Assembly: GCF_046097065.1 (NCBI RefSeq)
Contig: NZ_CP175563.1
Coordinates: 1,922,001-1,986,000 of the forward strand
DNA: 64,000 nt
Direction: 5' to 3'
DNA from: Syntrophus buswellii
GTDB lineage: Bacteria; Desulfobacterota; Syntrophia; Syntrophales; Syntrophaceae
The notes beneath the pieces are model-generated. The model saw nothing but the letters and a program-made list of their open reading frames with translations, did no database searches and had not been told where the DNA came from. A program made the position numbers and the translations under genes. How positions within the stretch are numbered: the first letter of the stretch is position 1; each line of letters begins with the position of its first letter. This document shows, piece by piece, positions 1-6,642 of this stretch.

Positions 1-740
1 CTGATCCTCAGGCCGTGACGCTGTCCGATCGTGTAGAAAACCGTTCCAGAATGCTCACCCAGAACCCGGCCGGAACGGTCGACGATGGGTCCCGGCTCAA
101 CCGGGCATCCCCGTTCCCGCAGGAATTCCCCGTAACTTTCCTGGGTCACGAAGCACAGATCCTGACTCTCCGCCTTGCCGGCGATGGGGAGACAGGCCTT
201 CCGGGCGATTTCCCGCACCTCTTCCTTCGTGAGGTCGGCAAGGGGAAAGGAAATATGTTCCAGGGCTTCGAAGGGTATGGGATAGAGAAAATAGGTCTGA
301 TCCTTTCCGGAATCTCTTGGTTTCTTGAGAACCCACCGGTTTTCCTTCTGCTCGATCATAGCGTAATGGCCGGTGGCCAGGTAATCGAACCCCATGGCGC
401 GAGCCTGTTTCAGCAGATGACCGAACTTCAGATACCGGTTGCAGTCGATGCAGGGGTTGGGCGTCCGGCCGAGGCGATATTCCCGCGTGAATTTGTCGAT
501 CACGCAGCTTTCCAGAAGCGGCGCATAATCCAGGACATAATGGGGAATATCGAGCATGCCGCAGACTTCCCGGGCATCCTCAATGGCGTCCCTTCCGCAG
601 CAGCGGGTCTTGATTCCCTCGTCGCGCACGCCAAGACACATGGTAACCCCGGCGACTTCATATCCCTCCTCTTTCAGAAGCCATCCGGCCACGGAAGAAT
701 CCACACCGCCGCTGACGGCCAGGAGAACCTTTTTTTTCAA
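1..740 (-). CDS. mnmA: tRNA-specific 2-thiouridylase MnmA (3' end outside window)
   Basis: This ATP-dependent PP-loop enzyme inserts sulfur at C2 of the wobble uridine of Lys, Glu and Gln tRNAs, taking sulfur from a cysteine desulfurase relay. The minus-strand frame opens with the pyrophosphatase loop SGGVDSS at residues 10-16. It has the first catalytic cysteine in NPCIDC near residue 96, the second in DLCFV near residue 196, and the family motif TIGQRHGL just before the left edge. About 246 residues are visible; the family is about 350-370, so roughly a third lies outside. The start is a TTG at 740, chosen because an AAGGGG-type ribosome site precedes it and it begins the usual KKKVLLAVSGG strand. 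It follows a block of damaged genes. PP-loop enzymes such as LarE or ThiI are excluded by the paired cysteines and the C-terminal motif. Confidence 0.93.
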   Translation of the reverse strand, partial: MKKKVLLAVSGGVDSSVAGWLLKEEGYEVAGVTMCLGVRDEGIKTRCCGRDAIEDAREVCGMLDIPHYVLDYAPLLESCVIDKFTREYRLGRTPNPCIDCNRYLKFGHLLKQARAMGFDYLATGHYAMIEQKENRWVLKKPRDSGKDQTYFLYPIPFEALEHISFPLADLTKEEVREIARKACLPIAGKAESQDLCFVTQESYGEFLRERGCPVEPGPIVDRSGRVLGEHSGTVFYTIGQRHGLRI

Positions 741-812
741 GGCTGCTTCACCCCTTCCCGAATGTTTATTCTTTGATTCCTTATTCTGGATTCCAGCTCC
801 CTTGTTGAAATC

Positions 813-836
813 ACCCCGGCATACCTGGACCGGGGT
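813..836. repeat. Short perfect inverted repeat between nadA remnant and mnmA
   Basis: ACCCCGG at 813-819 pairs with CCGGGGT at 830-836 around a 10-base loop. No T-run follows on either strand, so it is not a clear terminator. It lies exactly at the end of the nadA remnant and could be a scar or a structure in the mnmA leader. Confidence 0.35.
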
Positions 837-1051
837 CATCCGACGGTTGGTCGGGTCACTGTTGACCAGGCTCCCTTTTGCATTCTTATGGAATTCTTCG
901 CCCTCAGGAGACGACCGACGTAATCAGCGATATTCTGCGCCTCCGGACACGAGTAGTTGTGCGCCGGGATCACGGCCTTACGCTTCCGCTTCAGCTTGGC
1001 AATGATCTTCATGATGGTTTCCATGATTGACAGTTCCCGGTTGGGATGCAT
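836..1051 (-). pseudogene. nadA: N-terminal remnant of quinolinate synthase (nadA)
   Basis: The frame contains AHNYSCPEAQNIADYVG, closely matching the N-terminal substrate motif of NadA (AHNYQ.PEVQDIADYVG), preceded by the typical LKRKRKAVIP strand. NadA condenses iminoaspartate with dihydroxyacetone phosphate to make quinolinate for NAD synthesis and needs about 300-350 residues and three iron-sulfur cysteines. Here the match stops after about 40 residues and the frame ends after about 30 unrelated residues, so the catalytic body is missing. An internal ATG at 1024 is the more likely old start. It overlaps the 3' end of damaged metW. I read it as a truncated relic; function is not expected. 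Confidence 0.75.
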
Positions 1052-1662
1052 GTTCTGCCGTCAAAAGAAACACCGCCGCTTCGGCCAGCAGATTCGGCCG
1101 GCAGGATACGGTTTTTCCGCCGCGGAGATAACGGGCCTTGAGGACCTCGATCCCCTTCTGATTACAGAAATCGCGGAAATCGTCAATGCTGAGAAACCTC
1201 ACGTTGGGCGAATCGTACCAGCGGTAAGGCAGGACGGCGGTGATCGGTGACTTTCCCTGAAAGAAAAGGCGGCCGCGCGAGCCGATCCAGGCGAAATTGG
1301 GAAAGCCTGCGATCCCCCCCCCGACCGACTCGCAGGGCATCCGCCGGCAGGGCGTCTGCCTGTCGGATTTCCTGAAGGCTCTGGTTCAGAATCACATAAT
1401 CAAAAGACCCGGCGGGATATTCCAGCAGGCCGCTTTCAATATCGCCATGGCACACATTGAGCCCCTTCTCGACACATTCGCGGACGGCAAGTTCGTTCAG
1501 TTCGATGCCCTGCCCCCGGGTATGGCGGCTTCGAACCAGAAAGGCCATCAGATCGCCGGAGCCGCAGCCCGAATCGAGGATGCGCGCGCCGGAATCGATC
1601 AGTTCGCTGATGATCCGGTAGTCCGGAGGAACAAGATTTGTCTGTTCAGTATGAGTCGTCAT
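978..1662 (-). pseudogene. metW: metW, methionine biosynthesis protein, disrupted by a frameshift
   Basis: MetW is a small SAM-methyltransferase-like protein that accompanies homoserine acyltransferase MetX. The first part (from ATG 1662) shows a Rossmann glycine motif (ILDSGCGSGDL), the GVNVCHGDIE-like strand and the FDYVILNQSLQ motif. The second part, in another frame, carries FPNFAW, LPYRWYDSPNVRFLSIDDF and the C-terminal NLLAEAAVFLL motif. The two join only if one base is removed from a run of nine C on the plus strand (1314-1322; nine G in the mRNA sense). The combined length of about 228 residues is near family size, so the reading frame is otherwise intact. Its start overlaps the metX end by 17 bases. 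A sequencing error in the homopolymer is a real alternative. Confidence 0.82.
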
Positions 1663-2394
1663 TGCTGCTTAAAATATTCCGGATCAGCTGGGTCTGCCCT
1701 TCCGTCTCCAAAATAAAGGCGTCATGGCCATAGTTGGATTTCAGATCGCAATAGGCCACATCTGCATGACTTTTTTTCAATTGCCGCACAATGTCCTTGG
1801 ACTGGGTGGGTGGATAGAGCCAATCCGATGAGAAAGAAAGAACGAGAAACCTGATGTCGCGCATCCCACCCATGGAGCCTCCGGCGACGCAGAGCAGCCG
1901 ATCGATTCCGAGAACATCAATCAGGTGCCGCCGGGCCTCGACCATGTCGGCGATCGTAATGACGGGGAAGCTCAAGCCATAGGGTTTTCCTGTTTCCGGG
2001 TTAAGAGATGCCGGCCCCGTCGATCCCTTGCACCCCCCGATCACGTTGGAACAGATGACAAAGAAGCGGTGTCAAAGGCTTTGCCGGGCCCGATTGAAGT
2101 ATCCCACCAACCCGACTTCCTTATGCCGGCGGAATAGCCGGCGGCATGGGCATCGCCCGACAGGGCGTGACAGATCAGGATGGCATTGGATTTCTGAGCA
2201 TTAAGCTTTCCATAGGTCCCGCAGGCCAGAGTCACCGGCCCCAGTTTCTCCCCACCGTCCAGAACCAGTTTCTCTTCCGGCCCCTTGGCGAATGTGAAAT
2301 GCAGGGTCTCGACCCAGTCCGGCGTGTTGGATGGTAGTGCCCTACCCGCTGCCGCTCCAGCGATATTCACTGAATTTAAAGGAATCTCTTTCAT
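1646..2394 (-). pseudogene. metX: metX, homoserine O-acetyltransferase, frameshifted and internally deleted
   Basis: MetX transfers an acetyl (or succinyl) group to homoserine in methionine synthesis. The N-terminal part (2041-2394) has the family stretches HALSGDAHAAG and GWWDTSIGPGKAFDT. After a frameshift near 2065-2075 the second part continues with FVICSNVIGGCKGSTGP, then the nucleophile elbow GGSMGGM. It jumps directly to FLVLSFSSDWLYPP and finally NYGHDAF. The roughly 130 residues normally between the nucleophile and the SDWLYP strand (lid domain and core strands) are missing. Ser, Asp and His of the triad all remain, but the fold cannot be complete. The deletion cannot be explained by a one-base sequencing error. 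It sits downstream of a structured leader and upstream of damaged metW. Confidence 0.85.
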
Positions 2395-2433
2395 TTCAGA
2401 AGATCTCTGTTCAGACTTCCATTCAGCTTGAAA

Positions 2434-2473
2434 TAAAAAACCCGCATTCTTCGCGAAGGTTCAGGCTGCGGGT
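2434..2473 (-). terminator. Intrinsic terminator/attenuator in the metX leader
   Basis: On the minus strand ACCCGCA (2473-2467) pairs with TGCGGGT (2446-2440), with a small inner CCTTCGCGAAG hairpin, followed by a T-run (2440-2435). It lies between the Rrf2 gene and metX, about 40-80 bases before the metX start. It could end the Rrf2 transcript or act as an attenuator for metX. Confidence 0.7.
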
Positions 2474-2474
2474 A

Positions 2475-2549
2475 AATGATCAATGCCATGTAATCCTTTT
2501 CCGAGGCTACATGCACGGCCCCCCTCTGCCCGCACAGCGGGTTATCATT
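2475..2549 (-). promoter_or_regulatory. Three-way-junction-like structured leader upstream of metX (riboswitch candidate)
   Basis: An outer stem AATGAT/ATCATT (2549-2544 with 2480-2475, minus sense) encloses two hairpins. One is CCCGC-TGT-GCGGG (2541-2529). The other pairs GCATGTA with TACATGGC (2514-2485), with a CC/GG extension and an 8-base loop. The block ends immediately before the terminator hairpin, and the CCCGC arm could pair alternatively with the terminator's GCGGG. The layout is that of a ligand- or tRNA-sensing attenuator. It does not show the core consensus of SAM-I, SAH, cobalamin or T-box elements that I can recognise. Confidence 0.45.
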
Positions 2550-2586
2550 TTCAAGCGGCACATCATTCGGGATCCGACGCTCCCCT

Positions 2587-3015
2587 TCATTTTACCTGTT
2601 CCTCTTTTTCCGTCTGACGTTTGACCATGGCATCCAGGGTCAGAGATTCCAGGGTATGGAGCATAACCCGGGTTGCTTCCTGCCAGATGTCACGGGTGAT
2701 ACATGTCTGCGCCCGCTGGCATACAGAATCATTGTCAACACAGTCGACAAGCGCCAGTGAGCCTTCCACTGACTGCATGATTTCCTTCAGGTTGATTTCG
2801 CTTGGCGCCTTCGCCAGGAAATAGCCGCCATGAGCCCCTCGGTTTGAACGGATCAATCCCCCCGCCTTGAGGGGGTGAATCAGATGCCAGAGATACTTTT
2901 CCGAAATACCCTGGCGCTGGGCGATGTCCTTCAAAAAAATGGGCCCCTGATTGTAATGAAGCGCCAGATCCAGCATAAAGCGCAGCCCATAGCGACCCCT
3001 CGTAGAAAGCTTCAT
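2587..3015 (-). CDS. Rrf2/IscR-family transcriptional regulator
   Basis: A 142-residue winged-helix regulator that begins with the family signature MKLSTRGRYGLRFMLDLA and continues with helix-turn-helix residues around IAQRQGISEKYLWHLI. Three cysteines in the DCVDNDSVCQRAQTC region (about residues 92-105) match the position of the [2Fe-2S] ligands of IscR. It may therefore sense iron-sulfur or redox status; cluster binding is inferred. Rrf2 members near cysteine or methionine genes (CymR type) control sulfur amino acid genes, and the metX/metW remnants lie just downstream in the same direction. A dyad at 3044-3060 upstream is a plausible autoregulatory operator. Confidence 0.9.
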   Translation of the reverse strand: MKLSTRGRYGLRFMLDLALHYNQGPIFLKDIAQRQGISEKYLWHLIHPLKAGGLIRSNRGAHGGYFLAKAPSEINLKEIMQSVEGSLALVDCVDNDSVCQRAQTCITRDIWQEATRVMLHTLESLTLDAMVKRQTEKEEQVK

Positions 3016-3043
3016 GTTCTTTACGTTTAACCTTTTGCTTATC

Positions 3044-3060
3044 TCTACTGTTTTGGTAGA
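3044..3060 (-). promoter_or_regulatory. Dyad operator candidate upstream of the Rrf2 gene
   Basis: TCTAC (3044-3048) and GTAGA (3056-3060) form a perfect inverted repeat with a 7-base spacer, 29 bases upstream of the Rrf2 start in an AT-rich promoter region. Rrf2 proteins bind as dimers to short dyads and often repress themselves. No other distinct element is seen between 3061 and 3247. Confidence 0.4.
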
Positions 3061-3247
3061 AATTATAAAAATAAAAATGACCCTGTCAAGAAGTATTTTA
3101 AGCGCGGGAATAGAAATAAAGAAATCTCTTCTATTCTCCTTGCTGGAACAGTCGTCAAATGTTAAATTCGCAATGACTAGTCACCTCTCAACAACACGTT
3201 GACATGGCGCCGCAGAAGCATGCCCACGTAGAAATGGAGAACAGCGA

Positions 3248-4630
3248 GTGACCGAGATGAAAAAAGCCCTCAGATCTTTTTTTTCTTCCATCAAACTGAC
3301 CGTTGTCCTTTTGATCGCGATGGCCCTGCTCTTCATGGTGGGAACGTTTCTTCCCCAGAGAGAGGGCGCCATGGAATTCGCCCAGCGGCTGTCTCCCGGC
3401 ATATCCGGCCTGTTTCACGCTCTCGGCTTGTTCGATGTCTACCATTCCCCTCTCTATTACGGTCTTCTGGGTCTTCTGGCCCTCAACCTGACGGTCTGCT
3501 CCCTGAATCGGCTTCCCGTTTCGTGGAAGTTATATCGGACGCCCCATTTTCCTGTGCCGGTGGGACTCTTCAGCAAGCTCCCCCCGAACCGGGTTCTTCT
3601 GACCGAGCAGAATCGCGAGGGATGTCTCTCGTCCCTGGAAAACCTGCTGAAGGAGAACTATGGAGCCATTGAAAAGGACGTCAAAGGCGGCCATGTCTTT
3701 TTTTCCATTCGGAAGGCGGGTCTGTCACTGTTCAGCGTCTACGGGGTTCACTTGAGCATTCTGTTTATGATCGCGGGATCGGTCATCGGTTCCGTCCTTG
3801 GTTTTGAAGGATACGTCAACATCAGCGAAGGAGAAACCACCAATCTCGTCGCCTCCAGGAATGGAGGAGACATCCACCGCCTCGATTTTTCGGTGCGCTG
3901 CGATAAATTCACCCTGGAAACATACGCCAACGGCATGCCCAAGACCTACCGGTCCGACTTGACGTTCCTCAAGGGCGGTCAGCCCGTCCGTCAAGGCGCG
4001 CTGATGGTCAACCATCCGATCCATGTCAATGGATATCGATTCTACCAGTCTTCCTTCGGCAGTGCTCCAGGCGGCCGTGCCGTTCTGGGCTATTCAACGG
4101 GAAAGGGACAGGAGGAGAAAGTGGCTGTTTCGGTTGGCGACCGTTTTGACCTCAAAGAAGGCGGCGCCCACGTCGAGATCCTGCGCATCGAAGGAAATCT
4201 GATGAAATTCGGCCCCGGGGTGAAACTGGACATTGCCTCGCCGCAAGGCCGCCATATCCAGTTCTGGGTCCTTCAGCACATCGACGAGATCGCGGAGATG
4301 TACCCGGAGTTGTTAACCCAGTTCCCTCTCTTCGATCCCGCCCTATTCAAACCGTACCGCTTTTATCTCAAGGAGATTGAACAGCAGTACTACACGGGTT
4401 TGCAGGTCGTCCGTGATCCAGGCGTCCCGCTGGTCGCATTGGGGGCCTTTCTGATGGTGGCCGGCCTCATTCTCCGGCATTTCATGCCTCATAGACACAT
4501 CTGGGTCCGTGTCGATGAGGCGGGGCGGCAGACCCGTATTTCACTTGCCGGCAGAAGCCGCCATATGGCGGCGCTCGATCGGGAGCTTGATCTGCTGGGC
4601 CGGCGGATTCAGGAGAAAGGAATCGTATGA
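3248..4630 (+). CDS. resB: ResB-family cytochrome c biogenesis protein
   Basis: ResB (Ccs1) pairs with CcsA to carry heme across the inner membrane and attach it to apocytochromes c (System II). The 460-residue protein has early membrane segments (LTVVLLIAMALLFMVG near residue 20 and YYGLLGLLALNLTVC near 75), a third around residue 165 (LSILFMIAGSVIGSVLG), a long periplasmic domain, and a last segment near residue 385 (VPLVALGAFLMVAGLIL). This is the ResB layout. The GTG at 3248 follows GGAG at good spacing; an ATG nine bases later is possible. It overlaps ccsA by four bases (ATGA), indicating translational coupling. The exported diheme protein at 19.2 kb is a potential client. Confidence 0.93.
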   Translation: MTEMKKALRSFFSSIKLTVVLLIAMALLFMVGTFLPQREGAMEFAQRLSPGISGLFHALGLFDVYHSPLYYGLLGLLALNLTVCSLNRLPVSWKLYRTPHFPVPVGLFSKLPPNRVLLTEQNREGCLSSLENLLKENYGAIEKDVKGGHVFFSIRKAGLSLFSVYGVHLSILFMIAGSVIGSVLGFEGYVNISEGETTNLVASRNGGDIHRLDFSVRCDKFTLETYANGMPKTYRSDLTFLKGGQPVRQGALMVNHPIHVNGYRFYQSSFGSAPGGRAVLGYSTGKGQEEKVAVSVGDRFDLKEGGAHVEILRIEGNLMKFGPGVKLDIASPQGRHIQFWVLQHIDEIAEMYPELLTQFPLFDPALFKPYRFYLKEIEQQYYTGLQVVRDPGVPLVALGAFLMVAGLILRHFMPHRHIWVRVDEAGRQTRISLAGRSRHMAALDRELDLLGRRIQEKGIV

Positions 4631-5472
4631 GTCACACTCTCATTCTGAGTTGGGTTACGTTTATCTACTTCGGCGCCTTCGTTCTGTACCTCTTCCGCAT
4701 GATCCTTGGAGGCCGGTCCTGGGGCAAGCTGGCTTCTCTTGCGGCGTGGGCGGGCTTTGCCGCCCAGACCGCGGCCATCCTGTGGAGGTGGAAAGTCTCC
4801 TACAGCCTGGGGATCGGACACGCGCCGCTGTCCAATCTCTATGAATCGATGATCTTCTTCGCCTGGGCGATCATGCTGCTCCACCTCTTCATTGAATGGC
4901 GGACCGGAAGCAGGGCCTTCGGCGTCTTTGTCGTTCCCCTTGCCTTCCTGGCGATGGCCTATGCCTCTATCGCCCCGGGCGTCAACAACGAGATTCAGCC
5001 CCTTATTCCCGCCCTGCAGAGCAATTGGCTCACAAGCCACGTGGTGACCTGCTTTATGGGTTATTCGGGCTTTGCCTTTGCTTTCGGATGCGGCTTGATG
5101 TACTTCCTGAAAACGGCGGACGCAGACAAGCCCGAAAACTCGAACCGTTTTCTTAAACGGCTTCCGACGCTGGCGAGCCTTGACCTCATGATCTACCAGA
5201 GCATCGCCCTGGGATTCGTCTTCCTGACCATCGGCATCATGACGGGCTCGATCTGGGCGCATTACGCCTGGGGCTCTTACTGGAGCTGGGATCCCAAGGA
5301 GACATGGTCGCTCATTACCTGGATCGTCTATGCCGTGACCCTTCATGTCCAGTATATCAAGGGCTGGCGGGGAAAGCGGATGGCCGCCTTGACCATGGTC
5401 GGTTTTGCCTCCGTCCTGTTCACGTACCTCGGAGTCAACTATCTGCCGGGTCTGCACAGCTATCTGAATTGA
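4627..5472 (+). CDS. ccsA: CcsA/CcsB-family cytochrome c biogenesis protein
   Basis: Polytopic heme-handling protein of the System II cytochrome c synthase. The diagnostic tryptophan-rich motif WGSYWSWDPKETWSLITW is near residues 217-234, flanked by membrane helices. Histidines in GIGHAPLSN and SHVVTCF are placed like the external and internal heme ligands. The 281-residue length matches the short CcsA type that partners a separate ResB. The start overlaps the resB stop, so the two are one operon. No terminator is visible before the convergent kelch gene at 5513. Confidence 0.94.
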   Translation: MSHTLILSWVTFIYFGAFVLYLFRMILGGRSWGKLASLAAWAGFAAQTAAILWRWKVSYSLGIGHAPLSNLYESMIFFAWAIMLLHLFIEWRTGSRAFGVFVVPLAFLAMAYASIAPGVNNEIQPLIPALQSNWLTSHVVTCFMGYSGFAFAFGCGLMYFLKTADADKPENSNRFLKRLPTLASLDLMIYQSIALGFVFLTIGIMTGSIWAHYAWGSYWSWDPKETWSLITWIVYAVTLHVQYIKGWRGKRMAALTMVGFASVLFTYLGVNYLPGLHSYLN

Positions 5473-5512
5473 TTTGTCCGCGAAAGGCCGGATGGAAGAT
5501 CTCTGTCGGAAA

Positions 5513-6601
5513 TCATTCTTTGAGTCTGAGAAGGGCTGCCGCTTTATTCTCCAGATTGGCGCAGAAGAGACGGCCGTCATCGAGTTCGACGCACTGGCCG
5601 TTTCCGAGCCGGGGTGGAAAGCCGATCTGTTCCGTCGAATTCCCGGCGGGGTCGAAAACCCTCAGCTGCCGTCCGGAAATGAAGAGGATTTTCCCGCCCC
5701 TCAGGGCCGTGATGGATGACGCGGCAGGGTTCATCCGGAATGCGCCTGCCGCCAGAAGGGTTTCATAGCGCCATTCGGAAGGATCATAATATTCGGGATA
5801 GGTTGTCTCACCTTTTTTCATGAGGATCACGTTCCCGTCGGGCAGTGCGGCCGCGGCATAAGGGCCGGGACCGCCCGCCGGCTGCATCCTCATGGCCGAT
5901 GAAACGTTGTGCTCCGGATCGTACGATTCGGCTGCCGGCACCGCGGGAGACGAATAATCGCTCATTCCTCCGATGTTTAATATTTGTCCCGTAGCGAGCA
6001 GAATGGAGACATGCCCTGGTCCGGATCGCGGGGAAGCCAGTTTTCCGACACGCGGAACAAGGGTTGAGCGGCTGAAGTCGAACCTGTCCAAAAGAACATT
6101 GCCGCTGCCCACGGTTCCCTCATAAGCGCCTCCGGCGATGAGCACGTTTCCGTCGGGCAGAGCCGTGCAGGTTGGAGAGGCCATTCTGCCGACCGACATG
6201 TCCCCGACCTTCGTGAACCGGCCCGTCCGCGCATCATAGAGTTCAACGCTCCTCAGCTCGTGAAGGACGCGCCCGGCTGACCCTCCCGCCACAAGGACGC
6301 TTCCGTCCGCCAAAGCCACGCTGCAGTGCCCGCTCCTTCGTTGATGCATCGAACCGGTGACTCGAAAGGTTCCCGCAGCCGGGTCGAACACTTCCGCCAG
6401 GGCATGGGTCTGACCGGCATCCCCTGACGCCCCGCCGATCAGAAGGACCCGGCCATCCCTCATGACCGTCATGGTCCCCGCCTTATGAACATGCTTCATG
6501 TCGGGCAGGGGCGTCCATTCATATCCCGCTGTCGGCGCTGCGCACAGCAAACACACGACAAGCGCGAAAATAGAAGAAAAAATTCTTGTTAGTCCGGTCA
6601 T
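5513..6601 (-). CDS. Exported kelch-repeat beta-propeller protein
   Basis: After a signal peptide (about residues 1-27, ending near APTAGYEW), the 362-residue protein consists of kelch-type repeats with the pattern GRVLLIGG, GSVLVAGG, GNVLIAGG, GQILNIGG, GNVILM and GKILFISG at about 50-residue spacing. These predict a six-bladed propeller. The start at 6601 is preferred over upstream codons because AAGGA precedes it and the signal peptide begins there. It is the last gene of the type II secretion operon, 41 bases after gspD, suggesting a secreted substrate or an accessory factor of the system. No catalytic residues are recognisable; function is unknown. Confidence 0.85.
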   Translation of the reverse strand: MTGLTRIFSSIFALVVCLLCAAPTAGYEWTPLPDMKHVHKAGTMTVMRDGRVLLIGGASGDAGQTHALAEVFDPAAGTFRVTGSMHQRRSGHCSVALADGSVLVAGGSAGRVLHELRSVELYDARTGRFTKVGDMSVGRMASPTCTALPDGNVLIAGGAYEGTVGSGNVLLDRFDFSRSTLVPRVGKLASPRSGPGHVSILLATGQILNIGGMSDYSSPAVPAAESYDPEHNVSSAMRMQPAGGPGPYAAAALPDGNVILMKKGETTYPEYYDPSEWRYETLLAAGAFRMNPAASSITALRGGKILFISGRQLRVFDPAGNSTEQIGFPPRLGNGQCVELDDGRLFCANLENKAAALLRLKE

Positions 6602-6642
6602 CACCTGGTTTTCCTTTTCCTGCATGAACGCGCTCCCGGCCG

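Noticed and set aside
15..776. Long plus-strand frame over the left edge
   Set aside because: It lies antisense to mnmA, whose motifs are clear on the minus strand.
4609..5580. 323-codon minus-strand frame
   Set aside because: It is antisense to ccsA, has Arg/Asp-rich random composition, and lacks any domain.
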